Positions 34,545 through 42,419 of a stretch of DNA of 64,000 nucleotides are shown piece by piece. Made by a program: the position numbers and the translations under genes. Source of the DNA: Halarsenatibacter sp964630835 (GTDB lineage Bacteria > Bacillota > Halanaerobiia > Halanaerobiales > Halarsenatibacteraceae); the NCBI GenBank assembly GCA_964630835.1, contig CAZVZM010000002.1, positions 41,063-105,062 on the forward strand, read 5' to 3'. Each line of letters opens with the position of its first letter. Position 1 is the stretch's first letter. Below the pieces are notes generated by a model. That model was not told the DNA's origin and ran no database searches. It saw nothing but the letters and a program-made list of their open reading frames with translations.

Positions 34545-35342
34545 ATGAACAATTTATACGATATGCATGTGCACTCCACATTTTCTCATGATGGCGAGGA
34601 CAGGCCTGAAAACCTTTTAAATCAGGCGGGAGAGCTGGGGCTGGCCGGTGTATGTTTTTCCGAGCACGGAGATTACAGGCCGGATCTGGATACAGCCGGT
34701 TATTTTTCCTGCAGACACTTTTCCTCATATATGAGCAGGTTAAAGAAAAATAAATCCGGCAGTGATCCTGAAATCATGCTGGGTCTGGAATTTTCTGAGC
34801 CCCATATTTATCGGGAGGATTTTTCCCGCATATGTGAACTGCAGCTGGATATGATTTCAGGAGCCATCCACTGGATAGAGGGGGTATTTGTAGGAGAGGA
34901 TATATTGCTAAAACGTCTATCCCCCGATGAAATATGCAGGCGCTATCTGGAGAAGGTTATGGCCATGGTGCAGTTTTCCGGATTTGATGTTTTATCGCAT
35001 CTATGTTTTCCCTCCCGCTATCACAGCCAGAGTAGATATCCTCAAAACCTCCTGGATGAAGTATTGAAAAAGACAATTAATAATGACATTGTGCTTGAGA
35101 TAAATACAGCCGCAGCTGATAAGCCCGTATCAGCCAATTTTTTCCCTTCCCCCCGGGTGCTAAAAAGATATAAGGAGTTTGGCGGCAGCAGAGTGGTGCT
35201 GGGTTCGGACGCTCACTCCAGCGAAGAGGTGGGAAGATCCTTTCGGGAGGCGGCTGACTGTGTGAGAGAACTCGGACTTGAAATCGGGTATTTCCAAAAT
35301 CGCGAATATCGCAGCATTTCTGAGGAGGCAAAAAAGATATGA
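34545..35342 (+). CDS. Histidinol-phosphatase-like PHP domain hydrolase
   Basis: This 265-residue protein of the PHP superfamily has the metal-binding MHVHSTFSHDGED, FSEHGDY, ISGAIHWIEG and the closing LGSDAHSSEEVG. It resembles HisK-type histidinol-phosphatase, which removes phosphate from L-histidinol phosphate. No other histidine genes are near, so a different phosphoester substrate is possible. I start at ATG 34545; a TTG one codon earlier is better spaced from GGGGAGG and cannot be excluded. The frame extends upstream into repeat-derived sequence. Its stop overlaps the start of the DppA gene by four bases. Confidence 0.85.
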   Translation: MNNLYDMHVHSTFSHDGEDRPENLLNQAGELGLAGVCFSEHGDYRPDLDTAGYFSCRHFSSYMSRLKKNKSGSDPEIMLGLEFSEPHIYREDFSRICELQLDMISGAIHWIEGVFVGEDILLKRLSPDEICRRYLEKVMAMVQFSGFDVLSHLCFPSRYHSQSRYPQNLLDEVLKKTINNDIVLEINTAAADKPVSANFFPSPRVLKRYKEFGGSRVVLGSDAHSSEEVGRSFREAADCVRELGLEIGYFQNREYRSISEEAKKI

Positions 35343-36148
35343 GCAAATCGATTTCCCTATTTATATCCGTGGACATGGAGGGAGCGGCAGCAGTGGTTGC
35401 CGGAGATGAGGTAAAAGAGGGTGAAACTGATTTTGAACAGAGCCGCAGATTGGTTACAGAGGAGACAAATGCCGCCGTCAAAGCTGCCTTTGATGCCGGC
35501 GTGGATGAAGTTCTGGTGAAGGATGCTCATGCTACGGCTCGAAACATAATGCCGGAGGAACTGGATGGCAGGGCTCAGCTTTACAGGGGCTGGTCGGGGA
35601 GGCCAGCAGGTATGATGGATGGTCTGGAAGAAAATTTTAATATGGCTGCTTTTGTAGGCTATCATGCGGGAGCCGGAACGGAGGATTCGGTTCTGGCACA
35701 CACGTATTCCGGTAAATTTAGCAGAATTGTCGTCAATGATATTTTGATGAGCGAGGCGCTTTTAAATGCACTATACGCCGATTATATAGGAGTTCCTGTG
35801 GGCTTTATTTCTGGCGATGAAAAGACCTGTGAGCAGGCGGGCCGTCATTTTTCATATCTTGAGACTGCGGCGGTAAAATGGGGGGACGGTGAAGGTGTGA
35901 GAAGCCTTTCCCCGCTGAAAGCCAGAGAGAAAATTTCCCGGGGCATAAAATCAGCTGTAAACAGTTTGGATAGAGTCTCCGGCCCGGTAATTTCTCCTCC
36001 CTTTGATACAGAAGTGAAATTTAAGAGAAGGAGCAGGGCGGTCAGGGCTGGCTGTTATCCCGGGGCCGATAAAAGGGACACTTACAGCGTGGAAATCTCA
36101 TGTAAAAACGCCCTTGAGCTGCTGACATTTATTCATTTTGTCAGCTGA
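35339..36148 (+). CDS. M55 family D-aminopeptidase (DppA-like)
   Basis: This 269-residue zinc peptidase matches the M55 family. The N-terminal SVDMEGAAAV carries the metal-binding Asp and Glu, VLVKDAHATARN the next ligand, and VGYHAGAG and LAHTYSG follow. Bacillus DppA releases D-Ala from D-Ala peptides, so the protein probably recycles peptidoglycan D-amino acids. ATG overlaps the preceding stop as ATGA, so the two are translationally coupled. The dipeptide transporter genes (dppBCDE) of Bacillus are absent. Confidence 0.9.
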   Translation: MSKSISLFISVDMEGAAAVVAGDEVKEGETDFEQSRRLVTEETNAAVKAAFDAGVDEVLVKDAHATARNIMPEELDGRAQLYRGWSGRPAGMMDGLEENFNMAAFVGYHAGAGTEDSVLAHTYSGKFSRIVVNDILMSEALLNALYADYIGVPVGFISGDEKTCEQAGRHFSYLETAAVKWGDGEGVRSLSPLKAREKISRGIKSAVNSLDRVSGPVISPPFDTEVKFKRRSRAVRAGCYPGADKRDTYSVEISCKNALELLTFIHFVS

Positions 36149-36433
36149 TTATTGGACGCGGATCCGGAAGGTTAAACCTGTCATTGCAAAATTGAAGCCT
36201 ATTTTAAATAATTTTTTGATTGCTCCCTTTTTTTCCGGGGAGCAGTCTCTATTTTATACTCCCTTCAATTTTTTACCGGAGGGATTGCCGGATCATATTA
36301 AGGTCATAGGATCTTTTAAGAAGGAATTTTGAAGGAATTTTGCCTGGCAGACTAGAACATTATATAAAGCAGAAGCTCATAATATATTGACTGCCGCAAT
36401 CAGGCCGGAAAAAGAGGAAGGAGGCAGCTGGAA

Positions 36434-37216
36434 TTGGCTGAAGGTTATTCCCGACGGGGATTTAGAGCTTATGTGCTCCTTATACTTTCTGCTTCCCTGC
36501 TAACGGGTCTTAACTCAATTTTGGGAGGGAATCCACAATTTTTTACTTTCCTGTTTGAATTTTCCCGGCCTGTGAATACACTTGTGGAGATGCTTATTCT
36601 CTTCTTTGTCTATGGTCTGCTCGGACTTTTCGGCTGTAAGCTGGCTGGAGAGGTGGGACTTCCTTCTATGTGGCGAGCTAAGTATCCGGGTTTTGAAGAT
36701 TATTATGAACCCGGGCTTTTAGGTCTGGCCGCTGCCGGTATGATAATTGGACTTGAGATGGTCTTTTCCTCTCTGCCCGGGCCGGGAATGCTGCCGGTTC
36801 CGGATTTGCCCATGTCTATATTTGATCTTTTGATAGGGGCTGTAGCCGACGAGGTGATTTACAGGCTGTTTTTACTTCCTTTTTTAATATATATTCTGGT
36901 TAAGCTCTGGAGAAAAATGGGAGGGAAAGGTTTAAGCCGCCGGCAGCATCTGGAAAAAAAGCTCTTCTGGCCGGCTGCTGTATTGACAGGAGTAATTTAT
37001 ACAGCTTTTCATCTCCTTGATATTTTTATGATGCTGGATACATCTGTAATGGATGGTATTCTCCTGCCGCTGAGCCTGAGGCTTTTGATAATGAATCTGC
37101 TCCTGGCTCTTTTTGCAGCATGGCAGTATAGAAAAAAGGGTTTTCTTGCAGCTGTATTTTTCAAGGTCTGTTTTGGAGTGGGCTGGTATGTGATCTGGGG
37201 TGGCTTTTTGACCTGA
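36434..37216 (+). CDS. CPBP-family membrane protein with altered protease motifs
   Basis: This 260-residue protein has about six to seven membrane helices. It looks like a CPBP (CAAX protease/bacteriocin-processing) family member. The first motif reads DEVIYR where EExxxR is usual, the second is YTAFH where FxxxH is usual, and the third motif (HxxxN-like) is not recognisable. It may be a diverged protease or a non-proteolytic relative. The start is TTG, about nine bases after GGAGG. A 285-base gap with no gene of note precedes it. Confidence 0.7.
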   Translation: MAEGYSRRGFRAYVLLILSASLLTGLNSILGGNPQFFTFLFEFSRPVNTLVEMLILFFVYGLLGLFGCKLAGEVGLPSMWRAKYPGFEDYYEPGLLGLAAAGMIIGLEMVFSSLPGPGMLPVPDLPMSIFDLLIGAVADEVIYRLFLLPFLIYILVKLWRKMGGKGLSRRQHLEKKLFWPAAVLTGVIYTAFHLLDIFMMLDTSVMDGILLPLSLRLLIMNLLLALFAAWQYRKKGFLAAVFFKVCFGVGWYVIWGGFLT

Positions 37217-37385
37217 GATTACCTTCCCGGCTCCTTTAATGAACGCCCTAATTGTGAATTTTTTAATATCCCGGCTCAGGCAAATTAAAATATTTAACTA
37301 ACTCAGGACTTGCCGGGTCAAGCACAGGATCAGTTAGAAGTTTCGGGGAGTAGAGCTATAAAAGGGACAGCAAGGGGCGAGAGCC

Positions 37386-39632
37386 GTGAATATCACTCAG
37401 CTGAGCAGAAAACTAAAAAATCTTTCTGAAGTCACCCACTACCGGGAATTACCCGGCCAGAAAGGTGAATACGTGGACTTTCCCGATTTTCTCAATTCTT
37501 CTCTGGTGTCTGCCCTTCAGAGAAGAGGGATTGATAGACTTTATACTCATCAGGGATCGGCATTAAAAAAAGCCGGGGAATCTGAAAATTTGGTGGTGGT
37601 TACACCTACAGCTTCCGGTAAGACCCTGTGCTACAATCTTCCTGTTCTGGACAGCATATTAAAAAAGGAGTCCAGTCGGGCTCTGTATCTTTTTCCCACC
37701 AAGGCTCTTTCCCAGGACCAGCTGGATGAGCTGCATGGGCTTGCAGGTGAACTTCCGGAGGAGATTAAGACCTTTACCTACGATGGAGATACAAGGCCTG
37801 AAGTGCGCAGAAGCATCAGGAAGGCCGCCCATATTGTCATAACCAATCCCGATATGCTCCATACAGGAATTTTGCCCCATCACACGAAGTGGGTGAAGCT
37901 GTTTGAGAATCTGGATTATATTATTCTGGACGAAATACACACCTACAGGGGTGTCTTTGGCAGCCATGTGGCAAACGTTATGCGCAGGCTAAAAAGGATT
38001 GCTGAATTTTACGGCAGCAACCCCCGGTTTTTGTGTTCCTCTGCGACAATTGCCAACCCGGGAGAGCTGGCTTCAAATTTGACAGGCGAGGATGTGGAAG
38101 TCATTGAGGAGAGCGGAGCTCCGGAGGGGCCGCGGGATTTTATTTTTTACAATCCTCCCGTGGTAAATAAGGAGCTGGGAGTAAGGCGAAGCTACATAAA
38201 GGAGGCCAGAAATCTGGCCAGAAGGCTGCTCAAAAATGAAATTTCCACCATTGTATTTGCCCGCAGTCGCCTCAATACAGAGCTGATTTTATCCTACCTT
38301 CAGGAGGAGCTGCCCGCCTCTCTGCGTGTGGCCGGCTACAGAGGAGGATACCTGCCTGATGAGAGGCGCAATATCGAAGAAGGATTGAGAGAAGGTAAGA
38401 TTAAGGGGGTTGTCAGCACCAATGCCCTTGAGCTGGGCATAGACATCGGTCAGCTGGAGGCCTGTGTTATCGCCGGTTATCCCGGAGCAGTATCAAGCGT
38501 CTGGCAGCAGGCAGGCCGGGCAGGCCGCGGCCAGGAGAGGTCGCTAACTGTACTGGTTGCCTCTTCCAGTCCTATGGATCAGTTTATGGTAAAAAATCCG
38601 GAGTATTTTTTCCAGCAGCCGCCGGAGAGCGGATTGATAAATCCGGATAATCTGTTAATTTTGCTTTCGCATCTAAAATGTGCTGCCTTTGAGCTGCCCT
38701 TTGAGGAAGGAGAAAAATTTGGGATCGAAGCCACGGAGGAGATGCTGTCCTATCTGGAAGAAGAGCGGGTTTTGAGATATCGAGATGGACGGTGGCACTG
38801 GATGGCGGATAAGTATCCTGCTGAGGATATCAGTCTGCGCAGTGCTTCCAGCGATGATTTTGCAGTTATCGATGTCACCGACAATCGACACCAGGTTATA
38901 GGCAGAGTGGACTATCACAGCGCTCCTACCACCATTCATGAGAAAGCCATTTATCTGCACGGTGCCAGCCAGTATCAGGTGCAGGAGCTGGACTTTGATG
39001 ACCGAAGGGCGCTGGTTGAAGAGGTGGATGTTAACTACTACACTGATGCCTCTCTGGCTGTAGACCTTTCCGTTCTTGAGGAATTTGAAGAGAAAAGAGA
39101 GGGAGAAATTGTCCGCTGTCACGGCGAGGTCTCCGTTACCGCTCAGGCTACAATGTTTAAAAAGGTGAAATTTAACACCCATGAAAATGTCGGTTATGGG
39201 GATATAAATCTGCCCGAACAGGAGATCCACACGACTGCATACTGGTTCACTCTGCCGTCGGAGCTTAAAGAAAAACTGGGCAGAGATGCGCTGGAAAATG
39301 GCATGATTGGGGCGGCCAATCTGTTCGTCAATATTGCTCCTCTATTTTTGCTGTGCGACCCCGGAGATATTAAGGATGCCATTCAGATACGCTCCCCTCA
39401 CACGGGAAAGCCTACCCTCTTTTTCTATGATGCCTATCCGGGAGGAATTGGTTTAAGCGAAAAACTTTTCAGCGTACATGATAATCTTGTTAAAAGAGCT
39501 GCCCGGCATTTAGAGGACTGCAGCTGCGAACAGGGCTGTCCTTCCTGTGTCGGTCCGGGCTCAGAGGTAGGGCTTAAGGCCAGAGAGGATGCCGGCCTTA
39601 TCCTGGCAATGCTGGCTTTCGGGAGGGATTAA
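37386..39632 (+). CDS. mrfA: DEAD/DEAH-box helicase with C-terminal DUF1998 (MrfA/YprA type)
   Basis: This 748-residue helicase has motif I TPTASGKT, motif II LDEIHTY, SSATIANPGE (motif III), and in the second RecA domain STNALELGIDIG and QQAGRAGRGQ (motif VI). The C-terminal DUF1998 region ends with a four-Cys cluster C-x-C-x3-C-x2-C in DCSCEQGCPSCVGP, which binds zinc in MrfA. MrfA of Bacillus subtilis works with exonuclease MrfB to repair mitomycin-type DNA adducts. Here, too, the exonuclease gene follows at a two-base gap. The start is GTG after AAGGGGCG. Confidence 0.92.
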   Translation: MNITQLSRKLKNLSEVTHYRELPGQKGEYVDFPDFLNSSLVSALQRRGIDRLYTHQGSALKKAGESENLVVVTPTASGKTLCYNLPVLDSILKKESSRALYLFPTKALSQDQLDELHGLAGELPEEIKTFTYDGDTRPEVRRSIRKAAHIVITNPDMLHTGILPHHTKWVKLFENLDYIILDEIHTYRGVFGSHVANVMRRLKRIAEFYGSNPRFLCSSATIANPGELASNLTGEDVEVIEESGAPEGPRDFIFYNPPVVNKELGVRRSYIKEARNLARRLLKNEISTIVFARSRLNTELILSYLQEELPASLRVAGYRGGYLPDERRNIEEGLREGKIKGVVSTNALELGIDIGQLEACVIAGYPGAVSSVWQQAGRAGRGQERSLTVLVASSSPMDQFMVKNPEYFFQQPPESGLINPDNLLILLSHLKCAAFELPFEEGEKFGIEATEEMLSYLEEERVLRYRDGRWHWMADKYPAEDISLRSASSDDFAVIDVTDNRHQVIGRVDYHSAPTTIHEKAIYLHGASQYQVQELDFDDRRALVEEVDVNYYTDASLAVDLSVLEEFEEKREGEIVRCHGEVSVTAQATMFKKVKFNTHENVGYGDINLPEQEIHTTAYWFTLPSELKEKLGRDALENGMIGAANLFVNIAPLFLLCDPGDIKDAIQIRSPHTGKPTLFFYDAYPGGIGLSEKLFSVHDNLVKRAARHLEDCSCEQGCPSCVGPGSEVGLKAREDAGLILAMLAFGRD

Positions 39633-39634
39633 GA

Positions 39635-40870
39635 TTGGATATAAAGAGCAGGCTTGACAGTCTCAGACAAAAAAAGTCAGCCGCGGGTAACGGGACTGAA
39701 AGCTCCGGGAGGGGAAAAGATGAGATTAAGAGTTCAGCAACCTCCGGCGATCCGGAGCATTTTGTGAAGAGGAAGGTGCTGGATACCGGGCATCAGCATG
39801 GGAGATACAGCCCTGGTGAGATCTCTCTTTCTTTTCTGCAGGAAGCCGCCTTTCTTCTCAACAGGGAGAGAGGAGTAGAGTGCGAAGAAGTCCTGTTTTT
39901 GGACACTGAAACTACCGGGCTTGCAGGGGGAGCAGGCACCTGTGTCTTTCTGGTGGGACTGGGCTATTTTTCCGGGAAGGATTTTGTCATAGAGCAGCAT
40001 CTCATGAGGGATTTTGAAGAAGAATATCCCCTGCTAAAATCTGTAGCCGATCGCCTGGATGAGCGTCCTCTGCCCGTAACATTCAACGGCAAAACATTTG
40101 ATATTCCCCTTTTGAAAAGCAGGTTTACCCTGCAGAGGCTATCCTTTCCGAAGCTTAAAGGTCATATTGATCTGCTTCACCCCTGCCGCAGATTGTGGAA
40201 TCACCTTCCTTCCTGCAGCCTGACCGAGCTGGAAAAGGAGCTTCTGGATTTTCGGCGCGGCGATGATATTTCGGGGGGAGAGGTGCCGCGGTATTATCGG
40301 GCCTATCTGGAAAACAAAGACTGGAAGCTTTTAAAACCCATTCTTTCGCACAATTTTTTTGATGTTATTTCGCTTCTGGGACTGATTGAGCATCTGGAGA
40401 GGTCTGTCAGACTGGAAAATGGAGAGGAAAGATCAGCCTATGAATTATTTAACCTGGGTAAGCAGCTGGAGAAAGAAAAGAAACTCGATAAAAGTATTCG
40501 CTGCTATGAAAAGGCTCTTGCAGGGGCAGACAGCCGGCGACTTCAAGAGAAAATCGAGGAGCGGTTGACCTGGCAGTATAAGAGAAGCGAGGATTATCAG
40601 GAGGCTCAGGCCATATGGAAGCAGATGAAGCAGGAAAATAGGGGAGGCATATTTCCCTATGTTGAGCTGGCTAAATTTTACGAACATCAAAAGAAAGATC
40701 ACTCCCGGGCTTTAAAAGTGTGCATGCAGGCTCTTAAATACCTGAAGGATAAGCGGGCGGTCATCTCTGACTGGAAGGAAAAAAAGAGCGAACTGCAGCA
40801 CCGAAGAGAGCGCCTGGAGGAAAAAACGCCGGAAGGAGAAGGAAGATTGTTTCAGGAGAGAATTAAATGA
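39635..40870 (+). CDS. mrfB: DEDD-type exonuclease with TPR-like tail (MrfB/YprB type)
   Basis: This 411-residue protein has a ribonuclease H-like exonuclease domain (residues about 85-255), with LFLDTETTGLAGGAGT giving the first Asp and Glu, VTFNGKTFDIPLL the second Asp and HNFFDVISL the third Asp. A helical repeat region (about 265-380) resembling TPRs and a charged tail follow. It is the partner of the helicase upstream; the TTG start lies two bases after that gene's stop. Together they are the likely MrfAB excision module. The extra C-terminal repeats are longer than a bare nuclease would need. Confidence 0.9.
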   Translation: MDIKSRLDSLRQKKSAAGNGTESSGRGKDEIKSSATSGDPEHFVKRKVLDTGHQHGRYSPGEISLSFLQEAAFLLNRERGVECEEVLFLDTETTGLAGGAGTCVFLVGLGYFSGKDFVIEQHLMRDFEEEYPLLKSVADRLDERPLPVTFNGKTFDIPLLKSRFTLQRLSFPKLKGHIDLLHPCRRLWNHLPSCSLTELEKELLDFRRGDDISGGEVPRYYRAYLENKDWKLLKPILSHNFFDVISLLGLIEHLERSVRLENGEERSAYELFNLGKQLEKEKKLDKSIRCYEKALAGADSRRLQEKIEERLTWQYKRSEDYQEAQAIWKQMKQENRGGIFPYVELAKFYEHQKKDHSRALKVCMQALKYLKDKRAVISDWKEKKSELQHRRERLEEKTPEGEGRLFQERIK

Positions 40871-40986
40871 TTCTGTTCGAAATCAATATAAACTGACAAA
40901 TGACCCGAAATTGGCAGATGACATAAAGTGACCTTAAATTGGATAAGGCAGGCCCTGTGGAGGAGAGGTGATGGGGAGGATCGAAG

Positions 40987-41508
40987 ATGCTGTTATGGAT
41001 ACTGAGGACTGTAAGCTTTATATTTTTAGGCTATCTGCTATATTTTAGCCAGGAACTTGGACGCTATATAATCGGCAGAAGTGTCGGGGTGCCGGAAGGC
41101 AAAATTAAGATTGAGATGTTTCAATTTCCCCAGAGAACGGCCATATATGATGGTGAGCGGTGGATACTGTCAAACAGAGAGGACTTTCTCAGAGCCTATT
41201 CCCGCTATGATCCCTTCTGGAGCAGCGGCTTTATGTTTGCATGTTCAGGGCTGTTTGCAGAATCGGTAGTTGTGGCGGCGCTGGCCTTACTATTTTCCCT
41301 GGCCGGCTGGTGGGAGGTTGCTTTTGCCGCCGTTGTTATTTCTCTGGGACTGGGCCTGGTGCAGATTGTTTACAGCGTTTACATCAGCTGGCGGAGTGAG
41401 AAGATCAAAGGAGATTATACGATAATATATGTGCTCGATGCCGGTCGGGCCGCCGCCTATGTGGCAGCACACTTTATCCTTCGGGGAATACTCCTTATAT
41501 TTATTTAA
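40987..41508 (+). CDS. Membrane protein with an M50-like but degenerate QELGR motif
   Basis: This 173-residue protein has three or four membrane helices (about 5-22, 75-100, 105-130, 150-172). The first holds FSQELGRYI at residues 20-28. Its position and the following small-residue GRSVGVPEGK recall the HELGHxxxAxxxGV motif of site-2 (M50) metalloproteases, but both zinc His are replaced (Gln22, Arg26). I know no characterised relative. It may be a non-proteolytic relative or a chance likeness. ATG follows GGGGAGG at eight bases. Its end overlaps the convergent TetR gene by four bases. Confidence 0.6.
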   Translation: MLLWILRTVSFIFLGYLLYFSQELGRYIIGRSVGVPEGKIKIEMFQFPQRTAIYDGERWILSNREDFLRAYSRYDPFWSSGFMFACSGLFAESVVVAALALLFSLAGWWEVAFAAVVISLGLGLVQIVYSVYISWRSEKIKGDYTIIYVLDAGRAAAYVAAHFILRGILLIFI

Positions 41509-42173
41509 ACAATTTCGGTCCCATAATTAAATATGCTTTGGATATGTTTCATAATTCTCCGGGTGTTCTCCCGGGGGGCATCCACCATTCTTTTGTTGAT
41601 GATAAGGGAGAGCATACCCTGATATACAAATCTTATGCGTTCATCTATTTCCGGCGCTATATCTTCTGAAATATGCCCCTCTTCAATTACCGGCTGCATG
41701 GCCATGGAGGTTCGGGCCGGGAGCTCGGTAGTTCTCAACATGGGTATATACTCGGGAGGGGACTGATTGAGGTCCTCGGGAAAGATGCGAAAATAATTTT
41801 CCAGGAGATTGCCCGGTCTTCCTCCTATATCATCTGCAAAAATGGCGTAATAAATTTTGGGTTTGGAAAATGAGTGGAAGCAAAAACATTCCCACATGAG
41901 AATAAGCTTTTCCAGTTCGTTTTCTGCATCCTCTATATACTCGGGCATTTCTTCTATGTATTCTTTCATAAATCTGGCTGCAGCAAAAAATATGAGCTGA
42001 TTGGAGTTATCAAAATAATTGTATATGGTTGCGCTGTTATAGCCCGCTATTTTGGCTACTTCGCGGATGGTGACGTTTTCGATTCCTTCCTCTTCAATTA
42101 TAGTGGCCGCGGCGTCGATAAAAACTTTGATGGTTCTTATTTTTTTGACATTTTTTTCTTCAAACTCTATCAT
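41505..42173 (-). CDS. TetR family transcriptional regulator
   Basis: This 222-residue regulator has the N-terminal TetR DNA-binding domain (VFIDAAATIIEEEGIENVTI then VAKIAGYNSATIYNYFDNSNQL), which is the standard three-helix form. The ligand-binding part is divergent and gives no hint of the ligand; MAMQPVIEEGHISEDI and a helical dimer region can be seen. The start follows GGAGGAGG. An inverted repeat TAATC-AC-GATTA at 42211-42222 lies just upstream and could be its own operator. The divergent neighbour, glucan phosphorylase, could also be a target. Confidence 0.9.
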   Translation of the reverse strand: MIEFEEKNVKKIRTIKVFIDAAATIIEEEGIENVTIREVAKIAGYNSATIYNYFDNSNQLIFFAAARFMKEYIEEMPEYIEDAENELEKLILMWECFCFHSFSKPKIYYAIFADDIGGRPGNLLENYFRIFPEDLNQSPPEYIPMLRTTELPARTSMAMQPVIEEGHISEDIAPEIDERIRFVYQGMLSLIINKRMVDAPRENTRRIMKHIQSIFNYGTEIV

Positions 42174-42210
42174 GAAATTCCTCCTCCTGAGTTAACTGGC
42201 TGTTATTTTA

Positions 42211-42222
42211 TAATCACGATTA
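42211..42222. promoter_or_regulatory. Possible TetR operator
   Basis: TAATC and GATTA flank a two-base centre, an inverted repeat of 12 bases in an A/T-rich context between the TetR gene and the glucan phosphorylase gene. The position supports autoregulation; the sequence alone is short. Confidence 0.35.
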
Positions 42223-42337
42223 ACAAAATGTTATAATAAGAATACTATAAAATGATTTTTTTTGCAAGGATTTGAGAGGAAAGAAGTAAAATTTAAGGAC
42301 ATCCCGGTCTGAATACACTGGAATTATTATATGAGAG

Positions 42338-42372
42338 GAGAGGAAAAATTTCATTGTGAACAGAGCCTCATA
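42338..42372. repeat. Half copy of the dispersed palindromic element before glgP
   Basis: GAGGAAAAATTTCATTGTGA followed by ACAGAGCCTCATAAATTT matches the right inner arm of the copy at 13939. It ends about 48 bases before the glucan phosphorylase start. Confidence 0.7.
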
Positions 42373-42419
42373 AATTTGTTAGATTGTCGGGATGCAAAAT
42401 TTTAAACGAGGTGATGAAA

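Noticed and set aside
36138..36332. A 64-codon frame overlapping the end of the DppA gene
   Set aside because: It has a GTG start inside the upstream gene, no SD, no recognisable protein family and ends in an A/T-rich gap.
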